The notes: generated from the letters alone by a model not told the origin. A stretch of DNA of 64,000 nucleotides from Burkholderia humptydooensis (GCF_001513745.1 NZ_CP013380.1:1364001-1428000); one strand, 5' to 3'; positions 9,702 through 20,206 are shown, numbered from the stretch's first letter. Numbers and translations: made by a program.

Positions 9702-11042
9702 ATGAACGCTAAGGAAGCCAATTTCGACGGGCTCGTCGGCCCGACCCATAACTACGCGGGGCTGTCGTTCGGCAACGTCGCGTCGCTGTCGAACGAGAAG
9801 TCCGACGCGAACCCGAAGGCGGCCGCGAAGCAGGGGCTGCGCAAGATGAAGCAGCTCGCCGACCTCGGCTTCGCGCAGGGCGTGCTGCCGCCGCAGGAGC
9901 GGCCGTCGCTGCGCCTGTTGCGCGAGCTCGGCTTCTCCGGCAAGGACGCCGACGTGATCGCGAAGGCCGCGAAGCAGGCGCCCGAGCTGCTCGCCGCCGC
10001 GAGCTCCGCGTCGGCGATGTGGACCGCGAACGCGGCGACGGTGAGTCCGTCCGCCGACACGAGCGACGGCCGCGTGCACTTCACGCCGGCCAACCTGTGC
10101 AGCAAGCTGCATCGCGCGATCGAGCATGAAGCGACACGCCGCACGCTCGCCGCGATCTTCGCGGACGAAACGCGCTTCGCGGTGCACGACGCGTTGCCCG
10201 GCACGCCGGCGCTCGGCGACGAGGGCGCCGCGAACCACACGCGCTTTTGCGCGGAATACGGCGCGCCCGGCGTCGAGTTCTTCGTGTACGGCCGCGCCGA
10301 ATATCGCCGCGGGCCGGAGCCGACACGCTTCCCGGCGCGCCAGACCTTCGAGGCGAGCCGCGCGGTCGCGCATCGCCACGGCCTGCGCGAGGCGGCGACG
10401 ATCTACGCGCAGCAGAGCCCGGACGTGATCGACGCGGGCGTGTTCCACAACGACGTGATCGCGGTCGGCAACCGCGACACGCTGTTCTGCCACGAGCGCG
10501 CGTTCGTCGACAAAGCGGCCGTGTACGACGCGCTCACCGCGTCGCTCGGCGCGCTCGGCGCGCGGCTGAACGTGATCGAGGTGCCGGATCGCGCGGTGAG
10601 CGTCGCCGACGCGGTGGGCTCGTACCTGTTCAACAGCCAGTTGCTCACGCGCGAGGACGGCCAGCAACTGCTCGTCGTGCCGCAGGAGTGCCGCGAGAAC
10701 GCGAACGTAGCCGCGTATCTCGACTCGCTCGCCGCCGGCAACGGGCCGATTCGCGACGTGCGCGTGTTCGATCTGCGCGAGAGCATGAAGAACGGCGGCG
10801 GGCCCGCGTGCCTGCGGCTGCGCGTCGTGCTGAGCGACGACGAGCGCGCGGCGGTGAAGCCGAACGTGTGGATCGGCGACACGCTGTTCGCGTCGCTCGA
10901 CGCATGGATCGACAAGCACTACCGCGACCGGCTGTCGCCCGCCGATCTCGCCGATCCCGCGCTCCTCGACGAATCGCGCACCGCGCTCGACGAACTGACG
11001 CACATTCTCGGCCTCGGCTCGCTCTATGACTTCCAGCGCTGA
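9702..11042 (+). CDS. astB: N-succinylarginine dihydrolase
   Basis: This 446-aa enzyme of the amidinotransferase (guanidine-modifying) fold hydrolyses N2-succinylarginine to succinylornithine, releasing two ammonia and CO2. The opening [21 protein letters not shown] is diagnostic for AstB. The catalytic His ([11 protein letters not shown], His249) and Cys (GGPACLRLR, Cys370) are present at the positions expected from E. coli AstB. Its 3' end overlaps astE by 17 bp in another frame, suggesting translational coupling. Confidence 0.95.
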   Translation: MNAKEANFDGLVGPTHNYAGLSFGNVASLSNEKSDANPKAAAKQGLRKMKQLADLGFAQGVLPPQERPSLRLLRELGFSGKDADVIAKAAKQAPELLAAASSASAMWTANAATVSPSADTSDGRVHFTPANLCSKLHRAIEHEATRRTLAAIFADETRFAVHDALPGTPALGDEGAANHTRFCAEYGAPGVEFFVYGRAEYRRGPEPTRFPARQTFEASRAVAHRHGLREAATIYAQQSPDVIDAGVFHNDVIAVGNRDTLFCHERAFVDKAAVYDALTASLGALGARLNVIEVPDRAVSVADAVGSYLFNSQLLTREDGQQLLVVPQECRENANVAAYLDSLAAGNGPIRDVRVFDLRESMKNGGGPACLRLRVVLSDDERAAVKPNVWIGDTLFASLDAWIDKHYRDRLSPADLADPALLDESRTALDELTHILGLGSLYDFQR

Positions 11043-12075
11043 TTCCGGCCGCGACGCCGCCTGGCTCGACGATTTCCTCGCGCTGACGCTCGCGGGCGAA
11101 GCGCCGCGCGCGGATGCGGGCGAGTGCGCGGCGCACGCGGTGCGCTGGCGCTGGCTCGGCGACGGCCTGCTGCAGCTCGAGCCTGTCGACGCGGCGCAGC
11201 GCATGCAGAGCGTGCTCGTTTCGGCGGGCGTGCACGGCGACGAAACCGCGCCGATCGAGCTGCTGTCGATGCTCGTGCGCGACATCGCGCGCGGCGCGCT
11301 GCCGCTGCGCTGCCGGCTCCTCGTCGCGCTCGGCAATCCGGGGGCGATGCGCGCGGGCGAGCGCTATCTCGACGACGATCTGAACCGGCTGTTCGGCGGC
11401 CGGCACGCGTCGCTCGCGACGAGTCGCGAAGCGCCGCGCGCCGCGCAACTGGAGGCGGCCGCGTCGGCGTTTTTCGCGACGGCGGGCCGCGCGCGCGGCG
11501 CGCGCTGGCACATCGACATGCACACGGCGATCCGCGCGTCGGTCTTCGAGCAGTTCGCGCTGCTGCCGCACACGGGCGAGCCGCCGACGCGCACGATGTT
11601 CGAGTGGCTCGGCGAAGCGAAGATTGCGGCGGTGCTGCTGCATACCACGCAGGGCAGCACGTTCTCGCACTTCAGCGCGCAGACGTGCGGCGCGCTCGCG
11701 TGCACGCTCGAGCTCGGCAAGGTAATGCCGTTCGGCGCGAACGATCTGTCGCGCTTCGCGCCTGCCGACGCGGCGGTGCGCAATCTCGTGTCCGGCCGCC
11801 GCGAAGCGGCGCGCGGGGCGCTGCCGCGCGTGTTCACGGTCGTCGATCAGATCACGAAGCGAAGCGATGCGCTCGAACTGTTCGTCGCGAAGGACGTGCC
11901 GAATTTCACGCCTTTTGAGCAGGGCACGCTGCTCGCGCGCGACGGCGATTACCGCTACGCGGTGCGGCACGCGCAGGAGCGCATCGTGTTTCCGAATCCG
12001 TCGGTGAAGCCCGGCCTGCGCGCGGGGCTGCTCGTCGTCGAGACGACACGCGACACGTACGCGGCGCTCGCGTGA
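11026..12075 (+). CDS. astE: succinylglutamate desuccinylase
   Basis: This 349-aa zinc peptidase-like hydrolase (M14/AstE-AspA family) releases succinate and glutamate from N-succinylglutamate, the last AST step. Zinc ligands are His70 and Glu73 in [11 protein letters not shown], and His166 in [10 protein letters not shown]. The start is an ATG embedded in astB. The gene ends at a dyad shared with the convergent GST gene, so it closes the ast operon. Confidence 0.94.
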   Translation: MTSSADSGRDAAWLDDFLALTLAGEAPRADAGECAAHAVRWRWLGDGLLQLEPVDAAQRMQSVLVSAGVHGDETAPIELLSMLVRDIARGALPLRCRLLVALGNPGAMRAGERYLDDDLNRLFGGRHASLATSREAPRAAQLEAAASAFFATAGRARGARWHIDMHTAIRASVFEQFALLPHTGEPPTRTMFEWLGEAKIAAVLLHTTQGSTFSHFSAQTCGALACTLELGKVMPFGANDLSRFAPADAAVRNLVSGRREAARGALPRVFTVVDQITKRSDALELFVAKDVPNFTPFEQGTLLARDGDYRYAVRHAQERIVFPNPSVKPGLRAGLLVVETTRDTYAALA

Positions 12076-12082
12076 AGCGCGG

Positions 12083-12119
12083 GACACACCGGGCCCGGCC
12101 CGATCCGGCCCGGCGTGTC
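12083..12119. terminator. hairpin between convergent astE and GST genes
   Basis: The arms GACAC-A-CCGGGCC and GGCCCGG-C-GTGTC pair with one mismatch around an 11-nt loop. It lies between two converging stop codons. There is no T-run on either side, so this is a strong GC dyad likely to act in both directions rather than a classical terminator. Confidence 0.55.
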
Positions 12120-12126
12120 TCGCGGG

Positions 12127-12738
12127 TCAGCGGCCGAGACCTTCGGCCGCGAGCGCCTCCTTGACCTTCGGCCGCGCGGCCACCCGCTCCATGAACGCGA
12201 CGAGATGCGGGTACGGCGCGAGCGGGATGCGCAGGAGATTCGACCAGTTCGCGACCGCGAACAGATAGGCATCCGCGACCGTGAAGCCGCCCGTCAGATA
12301 GTCGCGCGTCGCGAGGTGCACGTCGACTTCCTTCAGGCGACGGTCGAGCTTGTCGAGACATTGCTGCCGCGTCGAGTCGGCGGTGTCGGCGCGAAAGAGC
12401 CACGGGCTGTACGTCTTGCCCAACTCGGAGCTGACGAACGTCAGCCATTCGATCACCTCGTAGCGCGACGCCGTGCCGTGCGCGGGAATCAGCGCGCCGG
12501 CGCCCGCGAGGTCGCCGACGCGCTGCAGCAGCGCGGCCGCCTCGGTATGGCGCGTGCCGTCGTCGAGCTCGACGAGCGGCACGTAGCCGCGCGGCGACAC
12601 CGCGTAGTAGTCGCTGCCGTCGGAGGCGATGCGATGCTTCGACAGATCGACCTTGACGCTTTCGAACGGCAGGCCGGCTTCGGTGAGCGCGATGCGGATG
12701 GCGAGCGAGCATGCGCCGGGCGAGTAATAGAGCTTCAT
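12127..12738 (-). CDS. glutathione S-transferase family protein
   Basis: This 203-aa protein has an N-terminal thioredoxin-fold GST domain (MKLYYSPGACSLAIRIALTEAG, beta-class pattern with SPGACSLA) and an alpha-helical C-terminal domain (TVADAYLFAVANW). Beta-class GSTs of proteobacteria use a Cys near position 10, and Cys10 is present here. The start is the ATG at 12738; the long upstream extension of the frame is non-coding. It is transcribed divergently from a LysR regulator 120 bp away, which probably controls it. The substrate is unknown. Confidence 0.88.
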   Translation of the reverse strand: MKLYYSPGACSLAIRIALTEAGLPFESVKVDLSKHRIASDGSDYYAVSPRGYVPLVELDDGTRHTEAAALLQRVGDLAGAGALIPAHGTASRYEVIEWLTFVSSELGKTYSPWLFRADTADSTRQQCLDKLDRRLKEVDVHLATRDYLTGGFTVADAYLFAVANWSNLLRIPLAPYPHLVAFMERVAARPKVKEALAAEGLGR

Positions 12739-12858
12739 GAGTGAGCGTTTCCTTGTCGTGACGATTGAGCCGGGGAGGGCGGCCGCGACGGCGCGCCCGG
12801 AATACGCCGTTAAAATAGCAGCGACCGACTCCGGCGATAACCGGCAAGACGCCAAACG

Positions 12859-13767
12859 ATGCATGCAGAAACGCAATACGAACTGACGGCCATCGACATG
12901 CAGACCGTGCTCGCGCTCGTGCGCGCGGGCACGCTCGCGGAGGCGGCGCGACGGATGAATCTCGATGCGTCGACCGTGTTCCGCACGGTGCAGCGCATCG
13001 AGCGCGGCCTCGGGCAGCGGCTCTTCGAGCGCTCGAAGCGCGGCTACCGGCCGACGCCGCTCGGCAGCCGGCTCGCTCAGCACGGCGAGCGGATCGAGGC
13101 GGAGCTCGACGCCGCGCGCGTCGCGGCGGGCACGGATACGGCCGCGCTGACGGGCACGGTCCATGTGACGACGACGGACAGCGTGCTGTCCGGGCCGCTG
13201 CTGAACGCGCTCGGCGGGCTTGCCGCGCGGCATCCGGCGCTGCGCTTCGATCTCGACACGAGCAACGGCCTCGCGAGCCTCACGCGGCGCGACGCGGACA
13301 TCGCGGTGCGCGCGACGAAGCGCGCGCCTGGGCATCTGATCGGCCGCGCGGTCGGCCCGCTGCGCATCGCGGTGTTCGCGCACGCGTCGAGCCCGCTGCG
13401 CGCCGGCGATTTCGACGCGCTCGCGCAATGCGATTGGGCGGCGCCCGACCTCGCGCTGTCGAACCATCCGTCGGTGGGCTGGCGCCGCCGCCGCTATCCG
13501 GACGTCGAGCCGCGCTATCGCGTGAACAGCGTCGTGTCGGTGTGCGAGCTCGTCGCGGCGGGCCTGGCGATCGGCGTGCTGCCGATTTTTCTCGCGAAGG
13601 CGTACCCGGGCATCCGGCGGATCAGCCCGCCGCTCGACGACGCGCAATCGCAGCTCTGGGTGCTCGCGCATCCGGACGCGCGTCACCTGCCGCACGTGTC
13701 GGCCGTCTACTCGCATCTGTGCGCGACGCTTGCCGACGCGCTCGCCGACGACGGCGGCGACGCATAG
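12859..13767 (+). CDS. LysR-family transcriptional regulator
   Basis: This 302-aa protein has a winged helix-turn-helix at residues 13-72 (TLAEAARRMNLDASTVFRTVQRIE...GQRLFERS) and a LysR-type effector domain. The sequence is closest in style to LTTRs that control adjacent detoxification or GST genes. Being divergent from the GST gene suggests autoregulation and control of that gene. The effector is unknown. It lies between the ast operon and the amino-acid binding protein but shows no feature tying it to arginine. Confidence 0.85.
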   Translation: MHAETQYELTAIDMQTVLALVRAGTLAEAARRMNLDASTVFRTVQRIERGLGQRLFERSKRGYRPTPLGSRLAQHGERIEAELDAARVAAGTDTAALTGTVHVTTTDSVLSGPLLNALGGLAARHPALRFDLDTSNGLASLTRRDADIAVRATKRAPGHLIGRAVGPLRIAVFAHASSPLRAGDFDALAQCDWAAPDLALSNHPSVGWRRRRYPDVEPRYRVNSVVSVCELVAAGLAIGVLPIFLAKAYPGIRRISPPLDDAQSQLWVLAHPDARHLPHVSAVYSHLCATLADALADDGGDA

Positions 13768-14034
13768 CCGGGCGAGCGCGCGGCGCATGCACGCCTTGCG
13801 CGATTGCGACATCCTCTTGCGACTTCCGCCCGGGCCGCGCGGCGCATGCGTTGCGGCGGCGCTCGAGCGAGGGTTCGACGGCTCGGCCCGCGCGAGACGG
13901 TACAATCGCGACCTTGCGGCTGTTGCGCCGCATCACGGCCGCCCCGCGCGTTTGTCCGGAAATTTCGGCGCTGCAATGATGCGGCGGTCCGGTCGTTGAC
14001 TGACATTGTTCATTCAAAGCGAGGAGAACACCTG

Positions 14035-14829
14035 ATGAAGTTGAACTGGCGGAAGATGGCCGCGCACGCGGTGGTGACGGCCACGGCCTTGGCGGCAGGC
14101 AGCGCGTTCGCCGCCGACCCGAAGGAAATCCGCTTCGGCGTCGAGGCGTCGTATGCGCCGTTCGAGTACAAGACGCCGGACGGCAAGCTGGCGGGCTTCG
14201 ACATCGACATCGGCAACGCGGTGTGCACGAAGCTGAAGGTCAGGTGCGTGTGGGTGGAGAACGCGTTCGACGGCCTGATCCCGGCGCTGCAGGCGCGCAA
14301 GTTCGACGCGATCAACTCCGACATGACGATCACCGAGCAGCGTCGGAAGGCGATCGATTTCACCGATCCGATCTACACGATCCCGAACCAGTTGATCGCG
14401 AAGAAGGGCAGCGGCCTGCTGCCGACGGTGGCGTCGCTGAAGGGCAAGCGCATCGGCGTGCTGCAGGGCACGATCCAGGAAGCGTATGCGAAGAAGCGCT
14501 GGGCGCCGGCGGGCGTCGAAGTCGTGCCGTACCAGACGCAGGATCTCGCGTATGAAGACCTGAAGTCGGGCCGCCTCGACGCGACGTTCCAGGATTCGGA
14601 AGCCGGCGCGAAGGGCTTCCTGTCGAAGCCGCAGGGCGCGGGCTTCGCGTTCGCGGGCGATCACGTGAGCGATGCCGAGATCCTCGGCACGGGCGTCGGC
14701 TTCGGTCTGCGCAAGCACGACGCGCAACTGAAGAGCGCCGTCAATCAGGCGCTGAAGGAACTGAAAGCCGACGGCACGATCGACGGCCTCGCGAAGAAGT
14801 ACTTCAGCGTGCCCGTGACGCTCAAGTAA
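14035..14829 (+). CDS. periplasmic amino-acid binding protein (Lys/Arg/Orn type) of an ABC importer
   Basis: This 264-aa secreted protein has a clear Sec signal peptide (cleavage after AFA, residue 26). The mature part is a type-II solute-binding fold: EIRFGVEASYAPFEYKTPDGKLAGFDIDIGN at the N-lobe, DGLIPALQARKFDAI, SDMTITEQRRKAIDFTDPIY and a closing DGTIDGLAKKYF. This resembles the HisJ/ArgT/AotJ group. A strong ribosome site (GAGGAG) precedes the ATG. The permease genes at 879-3094 lack a binding protein, so this is the natural partner although 11 kb away. It forms a single-gene unit with its own terminator. Confidence 0.9.
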   Translation: MKLNWRKMAAHAVVTATALAAGSAFAADPKEIRFGVEASYAPFEYKTPDGKLAGFDIDIGNAVCTKLKVRCVWVENAFDGLIPALQARKFDAINSDMTITEQRRKAIDFTDPIYTIPNQLIAKKGSGLLPTVASLKGKRIGVLQGTIQEAYAKKRWAPAGVEVVPYQTQDLAYEDLKSGRLDATFQDSEAGAKGFLSKPQGAGFAFAGDHVSDAEILGTGVGFGLRKHDAQLKSAVNQALKELKADGTIDGLAKKYFSVPVTLK

Positions 14830-14872
14830 TGCGCCCGGCGGGCGGCTCGCCGCCGCGCCGCGATGGGCTCGA

Positions 14873-14905
14873 ACCGGCCGGCCGCGCAAGCGGCCGGTCT
14901 TGTTT
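14873..14905 (+). terminator. Rho-independent terminator after the binding-protein gene
   Basis: ACCGGCCG and CGGCCGGT form an 8-bp perfect stem, followed by CTTGTTT, 44 bp downstream of the stop codon. Confidence 0.75.
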
Positions 14906-15008
14906 CAGGGGCGTGGTGCGGCAGCGTGGGGCGATCGCCGCGAGTGGGCGAGCGGCGAGCGAGCGACGGGCGCAGCCATGCGGCCGCGCAGCCACGTAGC
15001 CACCGGCG

Positions 15009-16172
15009 TCACGCGCCGCTCAGCCCGTTCGGCGTGTCGATCGGCCGCTGCTCGGCCATCGGCGCATCCGCGCGCAGATGCGCGTCGCTCGTCGCGCGGC
15101 CGCGATAGTCGGTCCAGCACTTGCGATCGGTATCGTAGAGCTTGCAGCGCCGCGCGGTATCGAAGTACCAGCGCCAACTGAAGTGCTGCACGACGATGCG
15201 CCCCGGCAGCATCGCCTCGAGCTTCGCCTGCGCGTCCTTCAGCCCGTACAGCGGAATGCTCATGTCGACGTGGTGCGCGGTGTGCTCCATGATGTGATGC
15301 AGCAGGCCGCCGATGCCGTACGAGAACGTGAGGTGCAGCGTCGTCGACACGAACGGCGCGGCGCGCGACCACTCGGCGCGGTTCGCGTGCCACGAGATGC
15401 GCGGATCGGTGTGGTGAACGTAGACGACGAAGCCGATCATCGAGCACCAGAACAGGAACGGCACGGCAACGCCCGTGACGAGCAGCAGGAGCGTCGACTG
15501 CTGCGTCGCCGCGGCGATCCAGACCACCGCGCCGATCCACAGCGCGGCGAAGCCCGTGACGAGCAGGCAGTCGCGCCGGAAGATCGGCCGCGACGCGCCG
15601 AGGTAGGCCTTCGTCGGAAAGTACATCCGCAGCCACCAGATTTCGACGAGATAGTAGAGCCCCGGCGCCCAGCCGCTGCGATAGATGCGATCGAGGAAGC
15701 GCTGCGTGGGCGACAGCGCCGCGTATTCGTCGGGCGTGCGCGGCGCCCATACGAAATCGAAACCTTTCAGGTTCGTGTAGCCGTGGTGGACGACGTTGTG
15801 GCCGACCTCCCACAGGCTGTACGGCGTGAGCGACGGCAGGAACGCGATGCGGCCGAGCCAGCGGTTGAGCCGGTGATTCGGCGTGAGGCTCTGGTGGCAT
15901 GCATCGTGGCCGATGATGAAAAGACGCCCGGTGATGAAGCCGGCCGCCATCCCGCAGACGATCTTCACGATGCTCGACGCGGCGAGCAGCGCGCCCGCCA
16001 ACGCGGCGAGGAGCAGCAGATAGTCGACGGCGAGCAGCACGATCGAGCGCGCGATCACGCGTTCGCCGAACGGCGTGATCCATGAGCGGATGACCTTGCG
16101 GTGCGGCATCGGCTCGTCGACGCGAATGGGGTTGGAAGAGTCGTTCATGGAATCGATCACACAAAGAGACAT
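15009..16172 (-). CDS. membrane fatty-acid desaturase (acyl-lipid type)
   Basis: This 387-aa integral membrane di-iron desaturase has three histidine boxes: HDACHQ, HNVVHH and HTAHHVD. Hydrophobic spans lie between the boxes. Such enzymes insert double bonds into membrane lipid acyl chains and consume O2 and electrons. The ATG at 16172 (MSLCVIDSMNDSSNP) is chosen; the ATG at 16148 (MNDSSNP) is equally possible, and the longer frame to 16259 is Arg-rich and unlikely. It is downstream of cyoD but separated by that operon's terminator. The electron donor and position specificity cannot be read from sequence. Confidence 0.85.
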   Translation of the reverse strand: MSLCVIDSMNDSSNPIRVDEPMPHRKVIRSWITPFGERVIARSIVLLAVDYLLLLAALAGALLAASSIVKIVCGMAAGFITGRLFIIGHDACHQSLTPNHRLNRWLGRIAFLPSLTPYSLWEVGHNVVHHGYTNLKGFDFVWAPRTPDEYAALSPTQRFLDRIYRSGWAPGLYYLVEIWWLRMYFPTKAYLGASRPIFRRDCLLVTGFAALWIGAVVWIAAATQQSTLLLLVTGVAVPFLFWCSMIGFVVYVHHTDPRISWHANRAEWSRAAPFVSTTLHLTFSYGIGGLLHHIMEHTAHHVDMSIPLYGLKDAQAKLEAMLPGRIVVQHFSWRWYFDTARRCKLYDTDRKCWTDYRGRATSDAHLRADAPMAEQRPIDTPNGLSGA

Positions 16173-16302
16173 CGATGCGCCGTTTCCCCTTGCTCCGCGT
16201 TCCGCGGCGAAATCGCGGCGGCGGGCGATCGCGGCGCGACGCGTCCGGCAAGCAAACAAGCGGCCGGCCCGCGCGGGAATCGAACCCCCGCGCGATCCGG
16301 CT

Positions 16303-16339
16303 GCAACAAAAGCAATGCCGTCCCGCGCGGGACGGCATT
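16303..16339 (-). terminator. Rho-independent terminator of the cyoABCD operon
   Basis: Reading the minus strand, AATGCCGTCCC-GCGC-GGGACGGCATT (11-bp perfect stem) is followed by GCTTTTGTTGC. It begins 23 bp after the cyoD stop. Confidence 0.85.
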
Positions 16340-16361
16340 GGCGACAGGCAAAACGGCTCGC

Positions 16362-16694
16362 CTATCGGGACATCATGTTCATGCCGACGTTGTGCATGAC
16401 CCAGACCGTGCCGAAGATCAGGATCAGCGCGGTCAGCACCGTGTAGCTGAACGCCATCACGTTCCAGCGCTGGCTCGATGACGTGTTCATGTGCAGGAAG
16501 TACACGAGGTGCACGACGATCTGCACGGCGGCGAGCACGGCGAGCGACACGAGCGCCTCGCGCGGCGGCAGCACGCCGCCCATCACGAGGCCGAACGACG
16601 CGGCCGTGAGCAGCACCGACAGCAGGAAGCCCGCGATATAGCCGCCGACGGTGCCGTGCGCTTCATCGCCGTGGGAAGGATGCGAATGGGCCAT
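16362..16694 (-). CDS. cyoD: cytochrome bo3 ubiquinol oxidase subunit IV
   Basis: This 110-aa protein has three membrane helices (YIAGFLLSVLLTAASFGLVM; LVSLAVLAAVQIVVHLVYFLHM; AFSYTVLTALILIFGTVWVM), the standard CyoD layout. It assists assembly of the copper/heme o3 site in the inner membrane. The start is the ATG at 16694, directly abutting the cyoC stop. It is the last gene of cyoABCD. No cyoE (heme O synthase) follows, so that enzyme must be encoded elsewhere. Confidence 0.93.
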   Translation of the reverse strand: MAHSHPSHGDEAHGTVGGYIAGFLLSVLLTAASFGLVMGGVLPPREALVSLAVLAAVQIVVHLVYFLHMNTSSSQRWNVMAFSYTVLTALILIFGTVWVMHNVGMNMMSR

Positions 16695-17300
16695 TTAGAT
16701 CACGCTCGCAAGGTAGACAAAGGTAAAGACGCAGATCCAGACGATGTCGAGGAAGTGCCAGAAGAGGCTGAGGCAGGTGAGCCGGCGGATGTCGCGCTCG
16801 GTCAGCTCGGGGCGGCGCAGCGCCTGCGCGGCGAGCACGACCATCCACAGGAGGCCCGCCGTCACGTGCAGCCCGTGCGTGCCGACGAGCGTGAAGAACG
16901 ACGACAGGAACGCGCTGCGCTGCGGGCCCGCGCCCTCGGCGATCAGGTGCGAGAACTCGCGCAGTTCCATCGCGAGGAACGCCGCGCCGAGCACGAACGT
17001 CACCGCGAGCCAGCCGAACACCGCGCCGCGCTGCCGCTTGTGCGCGCCGATCATCGCGAAGCCGTACGTGATGCTCGAGAGCAGCAGCGCGGCGGTTTCG
17101 AGCGCGACGCCGGGAATGTCGAACAGATCCCGGCCGGTCGGGCCGCCCGCGAACTGGTTGCCGAGCACCGCGAACGTCGCGAACAGCGCGGCAAAGAGCA
17201 CGCAGTCGGTCATCAGGTACAGCCAGAAGCCGAACACCGAATGCGACGGCGGATGATCGTGCGATGCCGCGTGGTCGAGCATCATCGTGTTGTGCGACAT
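16695..17300 (-). CDS. cyoC: cytochrome bo3 ubiquinol oxidase subunit III
   Basis: This 201-aa protein has five predicted membrane helices. The typical subunit III segment is [19 protein letters not shown], with a hydrophilic His-rich N-terminus ([11 protein letters not shown]). The start ATG overlaps the cyoB stop (ATGA), giving tight coupling. Subunit III stabilises the proton-pumping core in the inner membrane. Confidence 0.94.
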   Translation of the reverse strand: MSHNTMMLDHAASHDHPPSHSVFGFWLYLMTDCVLFAALFATFAVLGNQFAGGPTGRDLFDIPGVALETAALLLSSITYGFAMIGAHKRQRGAVFGWLAVTFVLGAAFLAMELREFSHLIAEGAGPQRSAFLSSFFTLVGTHGLHVTAGLLWMVVLAAQALRRPELTERDIRRLTCLSLFWHFLDIVWICVFTFVYLASVI

Positions 17301-19312
17301 CAGTTGACCTCCAGTTCGACTTCGGCCGGCTGCGCGGCAACGCGCGCGCCGGCGCGCTTTTCTTCGATCTTGCGGACGGTGTCGGCCGGGATGTAGTAGC
17401 CGTCGTTGTCGCCCGCGCTATACAGGACTACCGTCGCGACGATGCCGACGAGCGACGCGATCGCGAGCCACCAGATATGCCAGACGAGCGCGAAGCCGAG
17501 CACGAGGCTGAGCACGCCGATGACGAAGCCCGCACCCGTGTTCGACGGCATGTGGATGTCCTGGTAGACGACGTTCTTGCCGGCGCCGATGCCGATGCCG
17601 TGCTCCTTGCGGTATGCGAGCTCGTCGAGCGCGTGCACGGTCGGGATCACCGCGAAGTTGTAGACGGCGGGCGGCGACGACGTCGCCCATTCGAGCGTGC
17701 GGCCGCCCCACGGGTCGCCCGTCGTGTCGCGATAGCCGGGCTCATTGCGGTTGCGCACCGCAACCCACACCTGCGCAACCTGGTGCAGCACGCCGATCGC
17801 GATCAACGCGACGCCGCACGCGGCGACGATGAGCCACGGATGCCATGCGGGGTTGTCGTAGTGGTTCAGGCGGCGCGTCATGCCCATGAAGCCGAGCACG
17901 TAGAGCGGCACGAACGACACGTAGAAGCCGATGAACCAGCACCAGAACGCACGCTTGCCGAGCTTTTCGTCGAGCTTGAAGCCGAACGCCTTCGGGAACC
18001 AGTAGTGGAAGCCGGCGAGATAGCCGAACACGACGCCGCCGATGATCGCGTTATGGAAGTGCGCGATCAGGAACAGGCTGTTGTGCAGCACGAAGTCCGC
18101 GCCCGGAATCGCCATCATCACGCCCGTCATCCCGCCGAGCGTGAACGTCACCATGAAGCCGATCGTCCACAGCACGGGCGCGGTGAACTCGATGCGGCCG
18201 CGGTACATCGTGAACAGCCAGTTGAAGATCTTCACGCCGGTCGGGATCGCGATCACCATCGTCATGATCCCGAAGAACGCGTTCACGTTCGCGCCCGAGC
18301 CCATCGTGAAGAAGTGGTGCAGCCACACGAGGAACGCGAGCACCATGATCACGCACGACGCATAGACCATCGTCTTGTAGCCGAACAGCGGCTTTTTCGA
18401 GAACGTCGCGATCACTTCCGAATAGATGCCGAACGCGGGCAGCACGAGGATGTACACCTCCGGATGGCCCCACGCCCAGATCAGGTTCAGGTACACCATC
18501 GCGTTGCCGCCGGCGTCGTTCGTGAAGAAGTGCATGCCGAGGTAGCGGTCGAGCGCGAGGAGGGCGAGCGCAACCGTCAGGATCGGGAACGTCGCCATGA
18601 TGAGGACGTTCGAGCAGAGCGCAGTCCACGTGAACACGGGCATCTTCATCATCGTCATGCCGGGCGCGCGCATCCGCAGGATCGTCACGAAGAAGTTGAT
18701 CGCGGTGATCAGCGTGCCGACGCCGGATATCTGCAGCGCCCACAAATAGTAATCGACGCCCACGCCCGGACTGAACTGCAACTCCGACAGCGGCGGATAC
18801 GCGAGCCAGCCCGTCTGCGCGAACTCGCCGACGATGAGCGACACGTTCATCAGCAGAGCGGCGACGGCCGTCATCCAGAAGCTCAGCGAGTTCAGGAACG
18901 GGAACGCGACGTCGCGCGCGCCGATCTGCAGCGGCACGATCAGGTTGAAGAGCCCGACGAGCAGCGCCATCGCCATGAAGAAGATCATGATGACGCCGTG
19001 CGCGGTGAAGATCTGGTCGTAGTGGTGCGGCGGCAGATAGCCGGGGCCGTTGTACGCGAGCGCGAGCTGCAGGCGCATCATCACCGCGTCCGCGAAGCCG
19101 CGCAGCAGCATCAGCACTGCGACGATGATGTACATCACGCCGATCTTCTTGTGGTCGACCGACGTGAGCCACTCGGTCCATAGCCATTTCCAGCGCTTCG
19201 TGTAGGTCAGCGTGCCGACGACCGACAGCGCGACGAGCGCCATGAACGCGGCCGCGCCCATGACGATCGGCTGATCGAACGGGATGGCAGAAAGCGTCAA
19301 TTTACCGAACAT
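17300..19312 (-). CDS. cyoB: cytochrome bo3 ubiquinol oxidase subunit I
   Basis: This 670-aa heme-copper oxidase core subunit reduces O2 with ubiquinol electrons and pumps protons. Characteristic features are the heme-b/heme-o3 and CuB ligand regions: [42 protein letters not shown] (CuB His and the His-Tyr motif), [11 protein letters not shown] and [19 protein letters not shown]. About 14-15 membrane helices and the C-terminal length match CyoB rather than aa3 subunit I. Three bases separate it from cyoA. A long reading frame on the opposite strand (17264-19183) is a codon-bias shadow. Confidence 0.96.
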   Translation of the reverse strand: MFGKLTLSAIPFDQPIVMGAAAFMALVALSVVGTLTYTKRWKWLWTEWLTSVDHKKIGVMYIIVAVLMLLRGFADAVMMRLQLALAYNGPGYLPPHHYDQIFTAHGVIMIFFMAMALLVGLFNLIVPLQIGARDVAFPFLNSLSFWMTAVAALLMNVSLIVGEFAQTGWLAYPPLSELQFSPGVGVDYYLWALQISGVGTLITAINFFVTILRMRAPGMTMMKMPVFTWTALCSNVLIMATFPILTVALALLALDRYLGMHFFTNDAGGNAMVYLNLIWAWGHPEVYILVLPAFGIYSEVIATFSKKPLFGYKTMVYASCVIMVLAFLVWLHHFFTMGSGANVNAFFGIMTMVIAIPTGVKIFNWLFTMYRGRIEFTAPVLWTIGFMVTFTLGGMTGVMMAIPGADFVLHNSLFLIAHFHNAIIGGVVFGYLAGFHYWFPKAFGFKLDEKLGKRAFWCWFIGFYVSFVPLYVLGFMGMTRRLNHYDNPAWHPWLIVAACGVALIAIGVLHQVAQVWVAVRNRNEPGYRDTTGDPWGGRTLEWATSSPPAVYNFAVIPTVHALDELAYRKEHGIGIGAGKNVVYQDIHMPSNTGAGFVIGVLSLVLGFALVWHIWWLAIASLVGIVATVVLYSAGDNDGYYIPADTVRKIEEKRAGARVAAQPAEVELEVN

Positions 19313-19315
19313 GCA

Positions 19316-20206
19316 TTACCCCTTCGTCCGACAGGCGGCGTCCGTCAGGTCGAGGACGTGGCCGTTGTTGTACTTCGCGATGATGTTGTGAAAGAGCCGC
19401 GAATCGACCGTCGAGTAGTAGCGCACGGGCTGCTTCTCGCTCGGCTGCGCGAGCTGGCCGTATGCGGTCATGTCGAGCCGGTCGGCCGATGCGCGCACCT
19501 TCGCGACCCAAGCGTCGAACGCGTCGCGCGATGTCGCGAGCGTGCGGAACTTCATGTCCGAGAAGCCGCGGCCGCTGTAGTTCGCGGAAATGCCGGCGAA
19601 ATCGCCCGGCTCGTCGGCGATCAGGTGCAGGCGCGTCTGCATGCCGGCCATCGCGTAGACCTGCGTGCCGAGCTGCGGAATGAAGAACGAGTTCATCACC
19701 GAATCGGACGTGATCCGGAAATTGATCGGCGTGCCGACGGGCACCGCCAGTTGGTTCACCGAAGCAATGCCGAGATCGGGATAGACGAAGAGCCATTTCC
19801 AGTCGAGCGCGACGACCTCGACGTTGATCGGCTTCACCGACGATTCGAGCGGCCGGTACGGGTCGAGCGCGTGCGTCGTCTGCCACGTGAGGATGCCGAG
19901 AAACAGGATGATCAGCGACGGAACCGTCCAGATCACGATCTCGATCGCGGTGGAATGCGCCCACTTCGGCGCGTAGGTCGCGTTGCGGTTCGATGCGCGG
20001 TAGCGCCACGCGAACAGCAGCGTGAGGAGGATCACCGGCACGACCACGATCAGCATCGCCCACGTCGACGTCGCGATCAGCGACTTCTCCGCGGCGCCCA
20101 CCGCGCCTTTCGGATCGAGCACGTGCAGCTCGCTGCATCCGGAAAGTCCCGCGACGAGCCCTAATCGCAGGATCGCGGACGCTCTACTCGTTATTCTTCG
20201 GACCAT
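19316..20206 (-). CDS. cyoA: cytochrome bo3 ubiquinol oxidase subunit II
   Basis: This 296-aa lipoprotein has lipobox LSGC with Cys24, followed by two membrane helices (roughly 45-70 and 88-110) and a periplasmic cupredoxin domain. The segment VVALDWKWLFVYPDLGIASVNQ is typical. The CuA ligands of cytochrome-c oxidases are absent, as expected for a quinol oxidase. It is the first gene of the operon and is transcribed divergently from the hemerythrin gene. Regulation by oxygen is likely in general, but no FNR-type site was recognised here. Confidence 0.94.
   Translation of the reverse strand: MVRRITSRASAILRLGLVAGLSGCSELHVLDPKGAVGAAEKSLIATSTWAMLIVVVPVILLTLLFAWRYRASNRNATYAPKWAHSTAIEIVIWTVPSLIILFLGILTWQTTHALDPYRPLESSVKPINVEVVALDWKWLFVYPDLGIASVNQLAVPVGTPINFRITSDSVMNSFFIPQLGTQVYAMAGMQTRLHLIADEPGDFAGISANYSGRGFSDMKFRTLATSRDAFDAWVAKVRASADRLDMTAYGQLAQPSEKQPVRYYSTVDSRLFHNIIAKYNNGHVLDLTDAACRTKG

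Noticed and set aside
16271..16300. tRNA T-arm-like sequence (minus strand GGTTCGATTCCCG) next to the cyo terminator
   Set aside because: The T-stem has a mismatch, no acceptor, D or anticodon arms can be placed, and no CCA end follows. At most a tRNA-derived scrap.
17264..19183. 639-aa open frame opposite cyoB
   Set aside because: Arg/His/Glu-rich translation without motifs, exactly antisense to a clear heme-copper oxidase gene; a codon-bias shadow.
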